Assembly (NCBI GenBank): GCA_028869035.1
Contig: JAGWTL010000143.1
Coordinates: forward strand, 1 to 7,243
DNA length: 7,243 nt
Direction of reading: 5' to 3'
Origin: Burkholderiales bacterium
GTDB taxonomy: Bacteria; Pseudomonadota; Gammaproteobacteria; Burkholderiales; Burkholderiaceae_C
The notes beneath the pieces were generated by a model that worked only from the letters and a program-made list of their open reading frames with translations, made no database searches and had not been told where the DNA came from. This document shows positions 1 through 5,992 of this stretch, piece by piece (the stretch's first letter is position 1; every line of letters begins with the position of its first letter). A program made the position numbers and the translations under genes.

Positions 1-23
1 TAGCCGATCAAACGCAAGGGGGA

Positions 24-52
24 TTGAGATCAGATTACAAAGGTATTGTAGT
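24..52 (+). promoter_or_regulatory. Candidate sigma70-type promoter for the dehydrogenase-Bug operon
   Basis: TTGAGA at 24-29 matches the -35 consensus at 5 of 6 positions. TGTAGT at 47-52 matches the -10 consensus at 4 of 6, and the spacer is exactly 17 nt. Transcription would begin near 59, leaving a leader of about 25 nt before the ATG at 84. The stretch is visibly more AT-rich than the coding DNA around it. This was found by eye; no transcript evidence is available. Confidence 0.35.
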
Positions 53-63
53 ATGTACCTTTG
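38..63. repeat. Perfect 8-bp inverted repeat, candidate operator
   Basis: CAAAGGTA at 38-45 is repeated in inverted form as TACCTTTG at 56-63, with a 10-nt spacer. The element covers the putative -10 hexamer (47-52) and the likely transcription start, which is where a repressor would block RNA polymerase. The arms contain GGTA and TACC, compatible with the GT...AC pattern common to many GntR-family operators. The GntR/UTRA regulator at 2072-2791 is the only transcription factor in the window and so the obvious candidate, but that link is inference. I did not find a second copy elsewhere in the window. Confidence 0.45.
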
Positions 64-83
64 GATATTACGTCAATCTCACT

Positions 84-1073
84 ATGCATCCTCAGCGTTC
101 GCGCATTCTCATCTCGGAATGGATGGAAGCTGAAGCCATTGGCCGTCTCAGGACCGCGCATGATGTTCTCTGCGCACCAGATCTGGCCGAAAATCGCGCC
201 GAGCTGCTCAGAGCCGTACAGGATGTTGAGGCACTCATCGTCCGCAATCGCACCCAAGTCAATCGTGAGCTGCTGGAAGCAGCTCCCTCGCTTCGAGTCA
301 TCGGCCGGCTTGGGGTTGGGCTGGACAACATCGATCTCGGCGTCTGCGACGTTCGCAACGTGCAGGTCATCCCAGCTACTGGCGCCAATGCGCGATCCGT
401 CGCGGAATATGTACTTTTTTGTGCAATGCTTCTTCTTCGGGGCACCGGATATTCCACCCCGGCTGTCGGTAGTGGTCTATGGCCGCGTGAAGCCCTGATG
501 CGAGGTCGTGAGATCGCAGGTAAGACCTTAGGTGTGGTTGGCTTCGGGTCCGTTGGTCGCTGCACGGCAGAACTGGCCACGCGCGCCGGGATGCGGGCAA
601 TCTATTACAGCTCCGCCCGCTTGCCAGATGTCGGCGCTGCTCAACACGTGGAGAGTCTGCAAGCACTGCTCAAGGAATCCGACGTCGTCAGCATCCATGT
701 TCCGCTTACTGCGGCAACGCGAGGACTGATCGGTTCAGCAGAACTTTCGCTTATGCGATCGGACGCGATCCTCATCAATTCCGCGCGCGGGGGAATTGTC
801 GACGAGACTGCCCTCATTGAGGCACTACACCGGGGGCGCATCGGCGGTGCCGCCGTGGATGTATTCGAAACCGAGCCCCTGCCAGCCGTGAATCCTTGGC
901 ACGGCTGTCCGAATCTGCTTCTCACACCGCATATCGCGGGTCTGACGCGCGAATCCAACCAGCGCGTATCAGATTTCGTCGCCGAGCGCGTACTCCAGGC
1001 TCTTGCTTCGCCGGTAACGACTGGCTTGGCTGGTTCTGATTCCCCATCACTTCACAAGGAGACAACCCAATGA
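84..1073 (+). CDS. D-2-hydroxyacid dehydrogenase, NAD(P)-dependent
   Basis: This 329-residue cytosolic oxidoreductase interconverts a 2-keto acid and the matching (R)-2-hydroxy acid. The fold is the usual split one: outer catalytic segments flank a central nucleotide-binding domain that begins at G-F-G-S-V-G (residues 153-158). The family's catalytic Arg (R235 in NSARGG), Glu (E264 in FETEP) and His (H283 in TPHIAG) are all present. The closest family style is that of D-3-phosphoglycerate or sulfolactate dehydrogenase-like proteins, but the substrate cannot be read from the sequence. The frame is open back to a TTG at 24. ATG 84 is preferred because the TTG lies in the putative -35 box and the first beta strand (RILISEW) starts just after ATG 84. 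No good Shine-Dalgarno precedes ATG 84. The stop overlaps the next start by 4 nt (ATGA), indicating translational coupling. Confidence 0.88.
   Translation: MHPQRSRILISEWMEAEAIGRLRTAHDVLCAPDLAENRAELLRAVQDVEALIVRNRTQVNRELLEAAPSLRVIGRLGVGLDNIDLGVCDVRNVQVIPATGANARSVAEYVLFCAMLLLRGTGYSTPAVGSGLWPREALMRGREIAGKTLGVVGFGSVGRCTAELATRAGMRAIYYSSARLPDVGAAQHVESLQALLKESDVVSIHVPLTAATRGLIGSAELSLMRSDAILINSARGGIVDETALIEALHRGRIGGAAVDVFETEPLPAVNPWHGCPNLLLTPHIAGLTRESNQRVSDFVAERVLQALASPVTTGLAGSDSPSLHKETTQ
1056..1061 (+). promoter_or_regulatory. Ribosome binding site of the Bug/TctC gene
   Basis: AAGGAG lies 8 nt before the ATG at 1070, inside the end of the dehydrogenase gene. It fixes the start of the binding-protein gene and allows re-initiation at the ATGA overlap. 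Confidence 0.7.
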
Positions 1074-2038
1074 AGCTTTCAATTGCAGTTGCCGGTGCCC
1101 TCGTGGCATGTTTCGCCTCACTATCTGCCCTCGCCGAGACATGGCCAACAAAGGCGGTGACCGTCATCGTGCCGTATGTGGCGGGTGGTGGAGTCGACCC
1201 TGTCGCACGCCTGGTGTCGCTCAAGCTGGCGGAGCGCTGGAATCAGCCCGTGGTGGTGGAAAACCGTGCGGGCGCCAGCGGGACGATTGGCGCCAATGCC
1301 GTCGCGAAGGCACCGGCTGATGGCAACACGATTCTGATGTCGGCCACCGCAGAAGTGGTCATCAATCAGCACTTCATGAAGAAGATGGCCTACGACCCTG
1401 AGAAGGATCTGCGGCCCGTCACGTTGCTCGTAAAGCTTCCGTTCGCACTGGTCACCAACCCCTCGAAACCGTACAACGATATGGCCAGCTTCCTGAGCTA
1501 TGTACGTCAAAACCCGGGGAAGGTGAGCTACGCATCGTCCGGACCTGGCACACCGCAGCATCTGGCGGGCGTGCTCGTTGAGCAACTCGCCAACGTGTCG
1601 ATGCTTCATGTCCCGTTCAAGGGAGTGGCCCAGGCAATGACCGACATCCTGAGCGGGCAGGTCGATGTGGGCTTTGCCGGCTTGCCGACGGCTTTGCAGC
1701 AGGTGAAGGCAGGAAAGGTTCGCGCACTCGGCGTTTCGTCACGTTCGCCCGCACCAGCAGCGCCTCAGATTCCTCCGTTGGCTAAGACATCGGCGCTTGA
1801 AAAGTTTGAGCTGATTCAGTGGTTCGGCGTATTTGTGCCCTCGAAGACTCCGGACTCGGTGGTTTCGAAGATTCAAAACGATATAGCCGAAGTACTTGCC
1901 TTGCCTGAAGTTCGCGACACCCTGCTCAAACAGGGCGCCGAGCCGAGCGGCATGTCCACGCCGGACTTTGAGCGATTCGTCAAGGACGAGCGTGAGAAGT
2001 TCCGCAAGATTGTTCAGACCGCAAAGATCGAGCAGTAG
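1070..2038 (+). CDS. Bug/TctC-family tripartite tricarboxylate transporter substrate-binding protein
   Basis: This 322-residue periplasmic protein is predicted to capture an organic acid. Residues 1-22 form a Sec signal peptide: a Lys near the N-terminus, a hydrophobic core, and an A-L-A cleavage site before E23. The mature protein shows family hallmarks: the first ligand loop VPYVAGGGVDPVAR (residues 34-47), VVVENRAGASGTIGA (61-75), the second ligand-loop region around YASSGPGTPQHL (154-165), and HVPFKG (180-185). Length is typical of the family. No TctA or TctB membrane partner is present here, so this is an orphan Bug protein, the common situation in Burkholderiales. It may use a transporter encoded elsewhere or act in sensing. 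Coupling to the dehydrogenase suggests its ligand is that enzyme's substrate or a precursor. The ligand is unknown. Confidence 0.92.
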   Translation: MKLSIAVAGALVACFASLSALAETWPTKAVTVIVPYVAGGGVDPVARLVSLKLAERWNQPVVVENRAGASGTIGANAVAKAPADGNTILMSATAEVVINQHFMKKMAYDPEKDLRPVTLLVKLPFALVTNPSKPYNDMASFLSYVRQNPGKVSYASSGPGTPQHLAGVLVEQLANVSMLHVPFKGVAQAMTDILSGQVDVGFAGLPTALQQVKAGKVRALGVSSRSPAPAAPQIPPLAKTSALEKFELIQWFGVFVPSKTPDSVVSKIQNDIAEVLALPEVRDTLLKQGAEPSGMSTPDFERFVKDEREKFRKIVQTAKIEQ

Positions 2039-2071
2039 CCGTCTGCGGCTGGCGGCTGGATTCACCGGCGT

Positions 2072-2791
2072 CTACACCGTTAGTGAAATGTCCAGCCGCA
2101 CTGCTTCACCCCGATAGACCACAACCGCGAAATACACAATGTGTCCGCTGGCATCTTCGAATGCCCGCTCCACGAAAGCAACGGGCGCATTGACCGGAAC
2201 ATCGATCAAAGTAGCGACATCCTCGTCGGCCGTGCCCACCGTGAGTGTCTGATGAGCACGCACTACCCGGCAGTTCTTGAGAGACATGAGTACCGGAATG
2301 GCGGCACGCTCGCGAAATCGCTTTGCTGCACGCTTGAACAATTCAAGGTCTATATACACATCGATCACGCAATAGGGAATGCCCTTATCCGAATGAACCC
2401 GCTTAAGGAAGACATATTGCTTGTCATCACGCCTCCAGCCAGGTGGAAGAGGTCCCACCGTCTCGCTGATGGTGCGAATCTCGGGAGGTGTGGTGACATA
2501 CATATCGCTGAGCGCCCGCAGGCTAGTCTCAACCTTGATGTTTTTCACCGCCGGCAGAACATCCATCACGAACGTTCCGGCGCCCTGGCGGGCTTGCAGC
2601 CAGCCGTCCTGCACAAGCAGCTGCACCGCCTGCCGAGCAGTCAGTCGGGCAACGCTGAACTCTTGCGCCAACTCGTTCAGCGAAGGCAGGCAAGATCCTG
2701 GTGGCCATATGCCGCGGCGAATCCGCTGCCGGAAGGTGTCGGCCAGCACTCCGTACTTCGGCGCCTTGCCGCTGCGATCGATCGATCCCAT
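2072..2791 (-). CDS. GntR-family transcriptional regulator with UTRA ligand domain (HutC subfamily)
   Basis: This is a 239-residue DNA-binding regulator. Residues about 13-76 form the GntR winged helix: LPSLNELAQEFSVARLTARQ at 35-54 covers the helix-turn-helix, and a wing ends in RQGAGTFV at 68-75. Residues about 95-235 match a UTRA effector-binding domain in length and pattern, ending in YFAVVVYRGEAVRLD. Such proteins usually repress sugar- or organic-acid-catabolism genes until a ligand binds. The frame is open upstream to 2887, but ATG 2791 is chosen because GGGAG lies 6 nt before it and the domain begins a dozen residues in. The gene is divergent from the racemase-family gene with 20 bp between starts, and convergent with the Bug gene with 33 bp between stops. 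It probably controls one or both of them; the effector is unknown. Confidence 0.88.
   Translation of the reverse strand: MGSIDRSGKAPKYGVLADTFRQRIRRGIWPPGSCLPSLNELAQEFSVARLTARQAVQLLVQDGWLQARQGAGTFVMDVLPAVKNIKVETSLRALSDMYVTTPPEIRTISETVGPLPPGWRRDDKQYVFLKRVHSDKGIPYCVIDVYIDLELFKRAAKRFRERAAIPVLMSLKNCRVVRAHQTLTVGTADEDVATLIDVPVNAPVAFVERAFEDASGHIVYFAVVVYRGEAVRLDISLTV
2776..2787. repeat. 12-bp perfect palindrome inside the start of the GntR gene
   Basis: GATCGATCGATC is its own reverse complement and lies 4 bp inside the GntR gene, encoding part of its N-terminal S-I-D-R-S segment. It is about 25 bp upstream of the racemase-family start codon, so it could serve as an operator for either divergent gene. 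It is also a simple repeat of a 4-bp unit, and chance is a real alternative. Confidence 0.3.
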
Positions 2792-2797
2792 AGTTTT

Positions 2798-2806
2798 CTC
2801 CCGAGG
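2798..2806. promoter_or_regulatory. Back-to-back ribosome binding sites of the divergent GntR and racemase-family genes
   Basis: The sequence CTCCCGAGG carries GGGAG on the minus strand (2802-2798), 6 nt before the GntR ATG at 2791. It also carries GAGG on the plus strand (2803-2806), 5 nt before the ATG at 2812. The two sites touch. They decide both starts and leave no room for promoters between the genes, so each promoter must lie within the opposing coding region. Confidence 0.6.
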
Positions 2807-2811
2807 CCAGA

Positions 2812-2840
2812 ATGATGCCTGATTTGTCTCTCTCTTTCGA
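2812..2840 (-). promoter_or_regulatory. Weak candidate promoter for the GntR gene
   Basis: On the minus strand, TCGAAA (2840-2835) and CATCAT (2817-2812) each match the -35 and -10 consensus at 4 of 6 positions, with a 17-nt spacer. The -10 box would coincide with the two ATG codons that begin the racemase-family gene, and transcription would start just before the GntR ribosome binding site. Position and spacing are good but the match is weak. Confidence 0.22.
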
Positions 2841-3969
2841 CATCCGCCAGCTGGACGTCTTCCTGTTTCGAGCGCCTGCTGTGCCACCCGTGCAGACCTC
2901 CTTCGGCATCATGAAGCATCGTCCCGCCTTGCTGGTGCGCGTGACCGACGCGGATGGCGGATATGGCTGGGGCGAGATATGGTGCAATTTTCCGATCGTG
3001 GGTGACGAGCACCGGGCACGCATGGCGCGCTTTTATTTGCCGGGCCTGGTTTGCCGCCGTCGCTGGGACAGCCCGGAGAGTTGTTTTTCCGAATTGAGCC
3101 GCCAACTTTCCGTGCTCGCGCTTCAAAGTGGCGAACCCGGCCCGATACAGCAGATCGTTGCCGGCCTTGACATTGCGCTATGGGATCTCATCGCACGACG
3201 TAATGGCCGCCCTTTGTGGCATATTTTTCAGCCTGCAGCATCTTCCGCACTTCCGCCCCGCATCCAAGTCTATGCCTCAGGCCTGAACCCGACCAATCCC
3301 GAGGCGCTGGCCGCGACCAAGCTTGCGCAGGGATATCGCGCCTTCAAACTCAAAGTCGGGTTCGGCAAAGAACGCGATGAGGCCAACTTACGCGCTGTAC
3401 GGCAGGTCATTGGTCCAGATCTTCCGTTCATGGTCGATGCGAACCAAGCTTGGGATGTTGAATCAGCCATTGCTGCAGGCCGTCGCATGGCGGCACACAA
3501 ATTGGGCTGGTTGGAGGAGCCGATCCGGTCTGACTCCTCGCTGGCAGATTGGAGCCGCCTTGCGGAGGAGCAGCCTCTGCCACTCGCTGGCGGCGAGAAC
3601 CTGGCAGGCCACGATGCTTTCTCTGCTGCGATCGATACCCCCGGCCTTCAAGTCTTACAACCAGATATTGGCAAATGGGGCGGATTCACGGGCTGCCTCA
3701 GCGTCGGACGGCAGACGATCAAAAACGGAAAGTTATTCTGCCCGCACTGGCTGGGCGCCGGCGTGGGGCTAACCGCATCCTTTCATCTGAAGGCAGCTGT
3801 TGGCGGATCGGGCTACGTCGAAGTTGATGCCAACCCCAATCCACTGAGGGATGGTTTGGCCATTCCGCGCTTCGAGCTTAAGGACGGTGCGGTGCTACTG
3901 TCCGAACGCCCTGGCCTGGGCGTCGAGCCTGATCTCCAGGCTTGTCGTGATTTTCTGGTGGACCTATAG
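2812..3969 (+). CDS. Mandelate racemase/muconate lactonizing family enzyme (enolase superfamily)
   Basis: This 385-residue Mg2+-dependent enzyme removes a proton next to a carboxylate; members racemise, epimerise, dehydrate or cycloisomerise acids. The N-terminal capping domain (about 11-140) is followed by the barrel. Visible active-site residues are the base motif K-L-K (K179, K181), metal ligands D209 (VDANQAW), E235 (LEEP) and E262 (GGEN), the D285-H312 pair (QPDIGKWGG and PHW), and an acid near E337. A KxK lysine plus a His-Asp dyad is the arrangement of the mandelate racemase subgroup, which includes mandelate racemase and several acid-sugar dehydratases. Length is normal and nothing essential appears lost. 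ATG 2812 is followed directly by a second ATG at 2815. The gene is divergent from the GntR gene and its promoter must lie inside it. The substrate is unassigned. Confidence 0.9.
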   Translation: MMPDLSLSFDIRQLDVFLFRAPAVPPVQTSFGIMKHRPALLVRVTDADGGYGWGEIWCNFPIVGDEHRARMARFYLPGLVCRRRWDSPESCFSELSRQLSVLALQSGEPGPIQQIVAGLDIALWDLIARRNGRPLWHIFQPAASSALPPRIQVYASGLNPTNPEALAATKLAQGYRAFKLKVGFGKERDEANLRAVRQVIGPDLPFMVDANQAWDVESAIAAGRRMAAHKLGWLEEPIRSDSSLADWSRLAEEQPLPLAGGENLAGHDAFSAAIDTPGLQVLQPDIGKWGGFTGCLSVGRQTIKNGKLFCPHWLGAGVGLTASFHLKAAVGGSGYVEVDANPNPLRDGLAIPRFELKDGAVLLSERPGLGVEPDLQACRDFLVDL

Positions 3970-4079
3970 TCTCACTGTGTCGTACGAGTAATTTTTTCTT
4001 GCGCTGCCGCAGCAGGGCTCAGTTTGGCTGATGAATCAACACTCAGGGCGAACGTGCTGGGCTGGCGGGCGATGACGGT
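3970..4079. other. Non-coding gap between convergent genes
   Basis: This 110-bp region lies between the stop codons of the convergent racemase-family and aldehyde dehydrogenase genes. It contains a run of six T (3992-3997) and a short CTGC/GCAG pairing near 4004-4015, but no stable stem directly before the T run, so a classical terminator cannot be claimed in either direction. No coding sequence or repeat was seen. It marks the border between the acid-catabolism module and the more GC-rich right half. Confidence 0.6.
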
Positions 4080-5516
4080 CTACTTCAGCAGGAACTGCAG
4101 CAGCTTGTCCGTCAGTGGCCCGTAGGGCGGTGCCAGCAGCCTGGCGGTGGAGAAGCGGGCCTGCTTGAAGACAGGACGCAGCTTGGAGAAGGTCAGAAAG
4201 CCTTCATGGCCGTGGTAGTGGCCCATGCCCGATGCGCCCACGCCGCCGAAGGGCAGCTCTTCCTGGCCCACGTGGAAGAGCGCGTCGTTGATGGACACAC
4301 CGCCCGACATCACGCGTGTGAGCAGTTGCGCCTGCACGGCCTTGTCGTTGGTGAAGGGGTAGAGCGCCAGCGGACGCGGGCCGGCGTTGATGCGCTTGAT
4401 GACATCGTCTTCCAGGTCTTCGTAGCTGATCACCGGCAGGATGGGGCCGAAAATCTCGCGCTGCATCAGCAGGCAGTCGGTGGGCGCATCCAGCACGATG
4501 TGCGGCGCGATCTTGCGCAGCTTGGCGTCGAAGGGCTTGCCCGGGATCAGCGGTATCGACTGGGCGCCGCGCTGTTTGGCCTCGTCCAGCGCATGCAGCA
4601 GGCGGGCGTAGGCGATCTCGTCGATGATGGCCGTGTAGTCCGGCGTGTCCAGCTTGGGATAACGCTTGGGGATGATCTCCTGCGCCAGGCGCACGAATTC
4701 CTTGATACGACGCTGGGGCACGTAGACGTGGTCCACCGTGGTGCAGATCTGGCCGGCGTTGAGGTACTTGACGTAGAGCAGACGCTCGACCGCCGTGCGC
4801 AACGGGAAATCCTCGCAGACGATGGCCGGTGATTTGCCGCCGAGTTCCAGCGTGACGGGGCAGAGGTTCTGCGCTGCAGCGGCCATCACGGCACGACCCG
4901 TGGTGCCCGAACCCGTGAAGAGAAGATGGTCGAAAGGCAGGCTGGAGAAAGCGATGCCTACGCCACCGGTCTCGTCGAAGAACTGCAGCTTCTCCTCGGG
5001 GAAGTAGCCAGGCATTTCCTTGATCAGCAGCTTGGCCAGGTGGCGCGAGTTCTCGCTCATCTTGACCATGGCGCGGTTGCCGGCGGCGAAGATAGCGGTG
5101 AGCGGCAGCAGGCTGAGGTTGAGCGGGAAGTTCCAGGGAACGATCACGCCCACCACGCCCAGGGGCTGCGGGATCACGCGGTTGCTGGCCAGGCCGAAGG
5201 CCAGGCGGTCGATGCCGCGGCGCTGTGGCTTCATCCAGCGTTTGAGTTGTTTGAGCGTGTGGTGGATGCCCTTGAGCACCGGCATGATCTCGGTCAGGAG
5301 AGTCTCGTGGCGCGAGCGGTTGCCGTAGTCGGCGCTGATGGCGTCGCAGATGGCGTCCTGGTGCTCTCGCACGAAGCGTTCCAGCTTGCGCAGGTCGGCG
5401 CAGCGGCTTTCATGATCGGGTACGGGGTTGGCGAGGTAGGCGGCGCGCTGACGCTTGAGTGCCGCTTCCAGCGTCGTGCGCAGCAGGGCACTGGCGGAAT
5501 CATTGACGGTGTTCAT
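4080..5516 (-). CDS. Aldehyde dehydrogenase, coniferyl aldehyde dehydrogenase-like
   Basis: This 478-residue cytosolic enzyme oxidises an aldehyde to its carboxylic acid with NAD(P)+. Visible ALDH hallmarks are N129 in VPWNFPL, the nucleotide-binding stretch FTGSGTTGR (200-208), general base E224 in LELGGKSP, catalytic nucleophile C258 in NAGQICTT, E354 in EIFGP, and the late segment LPFGGVGASGMGHYHGHEGF (421-440). The compact length and these motif variants fit the coniferyl-aldehyde-dehydrogenase/class 3-like branch; many annotated members act on other aromatic or aliphatic aldehydes, so the substrate is uncertain. AGGAG (5528-5524) lies 7 nt before the ATG and supports the start. It sits 24 bp downstream of the YitT-like gene on the same strand, so the two are probably cotranscribed. 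All catalytic residues are intact. Confidence 0.92.
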   Translation of the reverse strand: MNTVNDSASALLRTTLEAALKRQRAAYLANPVPDHESRCADLRKLERFVREHQDAICDAISADYGNRSRHETLLTEIMPVLKGIHHTLKQLKRWMKPQRRGIDRLAFGLASNRVIPQPLGVVGVIVPWNFPLNLSLLPLTAIFAAGNRAMVKMSENSRHLAKLLIKEMPGYFPEEKLQFFDETGGVGIAFSSLPFDHLLFTGSGTTGRAVMAAAAQNLCPVTLELGGKSPAIVCEDFPLRTAVERLLYVKYLNAGQICTTVDHVYVPQRRIKEFVRLAQEIIPKRYPKLDTPDYTAIIDEIAYARLLHALDEAKQRGAQSIPLIPGKPFDAKLRKIAPHIVLDAPTDCLLMQREIFGPILPVISYEDLEDDVIKRINAGPRPLALYPFTNDKAVQAQLLTRVMSGGVSINDALFHVGQEELPFGGVGASGMGHYHGHEGFLTFSKLRPVFKQARFSTARLLAPPYGPLTDKLLQFLLK

Positions 5517-5523
5517 CGTCGCT

Positions 5524-5528
5524 CTCCT
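5524..5528 (-). promoter_or_regulatory. Ribosome binding site of the aldehyde dehydrogenase gene
   Basis: AGGAG on the minus strand lies 7 nt before the ATG at 5516, in the 24-bp gap after the YitT-like stop codon. It supports both the chosen start and translation from a shared transcript. Confidence 0.65.
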
Positions 5529-5540
5529 GGATGTTGTTCT

Positions 5541-5978
5541 TCAGGTTGCCATATAGCGGCCGGCGCGGTGGTTGATGGCCAGCGTAAGGTTCAACACCAC
5601 GACTCCGGCCACGGACAGGGCCACCTGCAGCCGCGGCGTGGTGGCCAGCGCCAGCAGAAGTATGAGCGTATCCACGGCCATTTGCACGCGGCCGGAACGC
5701 CAGCCCTTGGTCTCCTGCAGCCAAAAGGCCAGGATGCCCACGCCCCCCAGGCTGGCGCGGTGGCGAAAGAGGATGAGAAAGCCCGCCCCCAACAGCACGC
5801 CGCCCAGCAGCGCCGCGTAGAGCGGACGCACCTGCTCGAAGCTGATGAGATCTGGCATGAGCTCGGTCTGCAGAGAGAGCAGGGCGACTGCGATCATGGT
5901 CTTGAGCAGGAAGGCCCGCTCCATGCGCCCGGCCGGTGCAGTGCGCGCTGGCGGAATAGGTGGCGTAAAGGGCGTCAT
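5541..5978 (-). CDS. YitT-family (DUF161-like) membrane protein, apparently shortened
   Basis: This 145-residue inner-membrane protein of unknown function has about four hydrophobic segments (roughly 27-40, 52-72, 98-114 and 117-135). Its second half follows the YitT-family pattern: LYAALLGGVLLGAGFLILF (53-71), then RHRASLGGVGILAFWLQE (72-89) and AINHRAGRY near the end. Proteobacterial members are usually about 200 residues, with N-terminal transmembrane segments including a glycine-rich LTGGTAG-like motif. Here a proline-rich leader of about 18 residues joins directly to the MERAFLLKT segment (ATG at 5924), so about 60-70 residues seem absent. It may be an internally deleted pseudogene or a divergent short form. 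The start at 5978 has only a weak GGGA ribosome site; ATG 5924 is the alternative. The frame is otherwise clean and the aldehyde dehydrogenase follows after 24 bp. Confidence 0.65.
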   Translation of the reverse strand: MTPFTPPIPPARTAPAGRMERAFLLKTMIAVALLSLQTELMPDLISFEQVRPLYAALLGGVLLGAGFLILFRHRASLGGVGILAFWLQETKGWRSGRVQMAVDTLILLLALATTPRLQVALSVAGVVVLNLTLAINHRAGRYMAT

Positions 5979-5992
5979 ATTCCCAGCATGGT

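Noticed and set aside
24..83. TTG at 24 as the dehydrogenase start, adding 20 residues
   Set aside because: The purine-rich AAGGGGG lies only 1 nt before this TTG, too close to serve it. The TTG coincides with a -35-like box, and the added residues precede the first conserved strand. ATG 84 fits the family better.
2037..2050. AGCCG-TCTG-CGGCT hairpin between the Bug and GntR stop codons as a terminator
   Set aside because: The stem is only 5 bp and no T run follows on either strand. It is too weak to call.
2141..2815. Plus-strand frame opposite the GntR gene
   Set aside because: It has no recognisable domain and is fully explained as the antisense of a winged-helix/UTRA protein.
2792..2887. 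N-terminal extension of the GntR protein to ATG 2887
   Set aside because: It would overlap the racemase-family gene by 76 bp and add residues not expected in GntR proteins. ATG 2791 has a good ribosome site at a 6-nt spacing.
3971..3997. T run at 3992-3997 as a rho-independent terminator of the racemase-family gene
   Set aside because: The bases before the run (3971-3991) give only 3-bp pairings, and TCGTACGA is a palindrome without a loop. No GC-rich stem was found.
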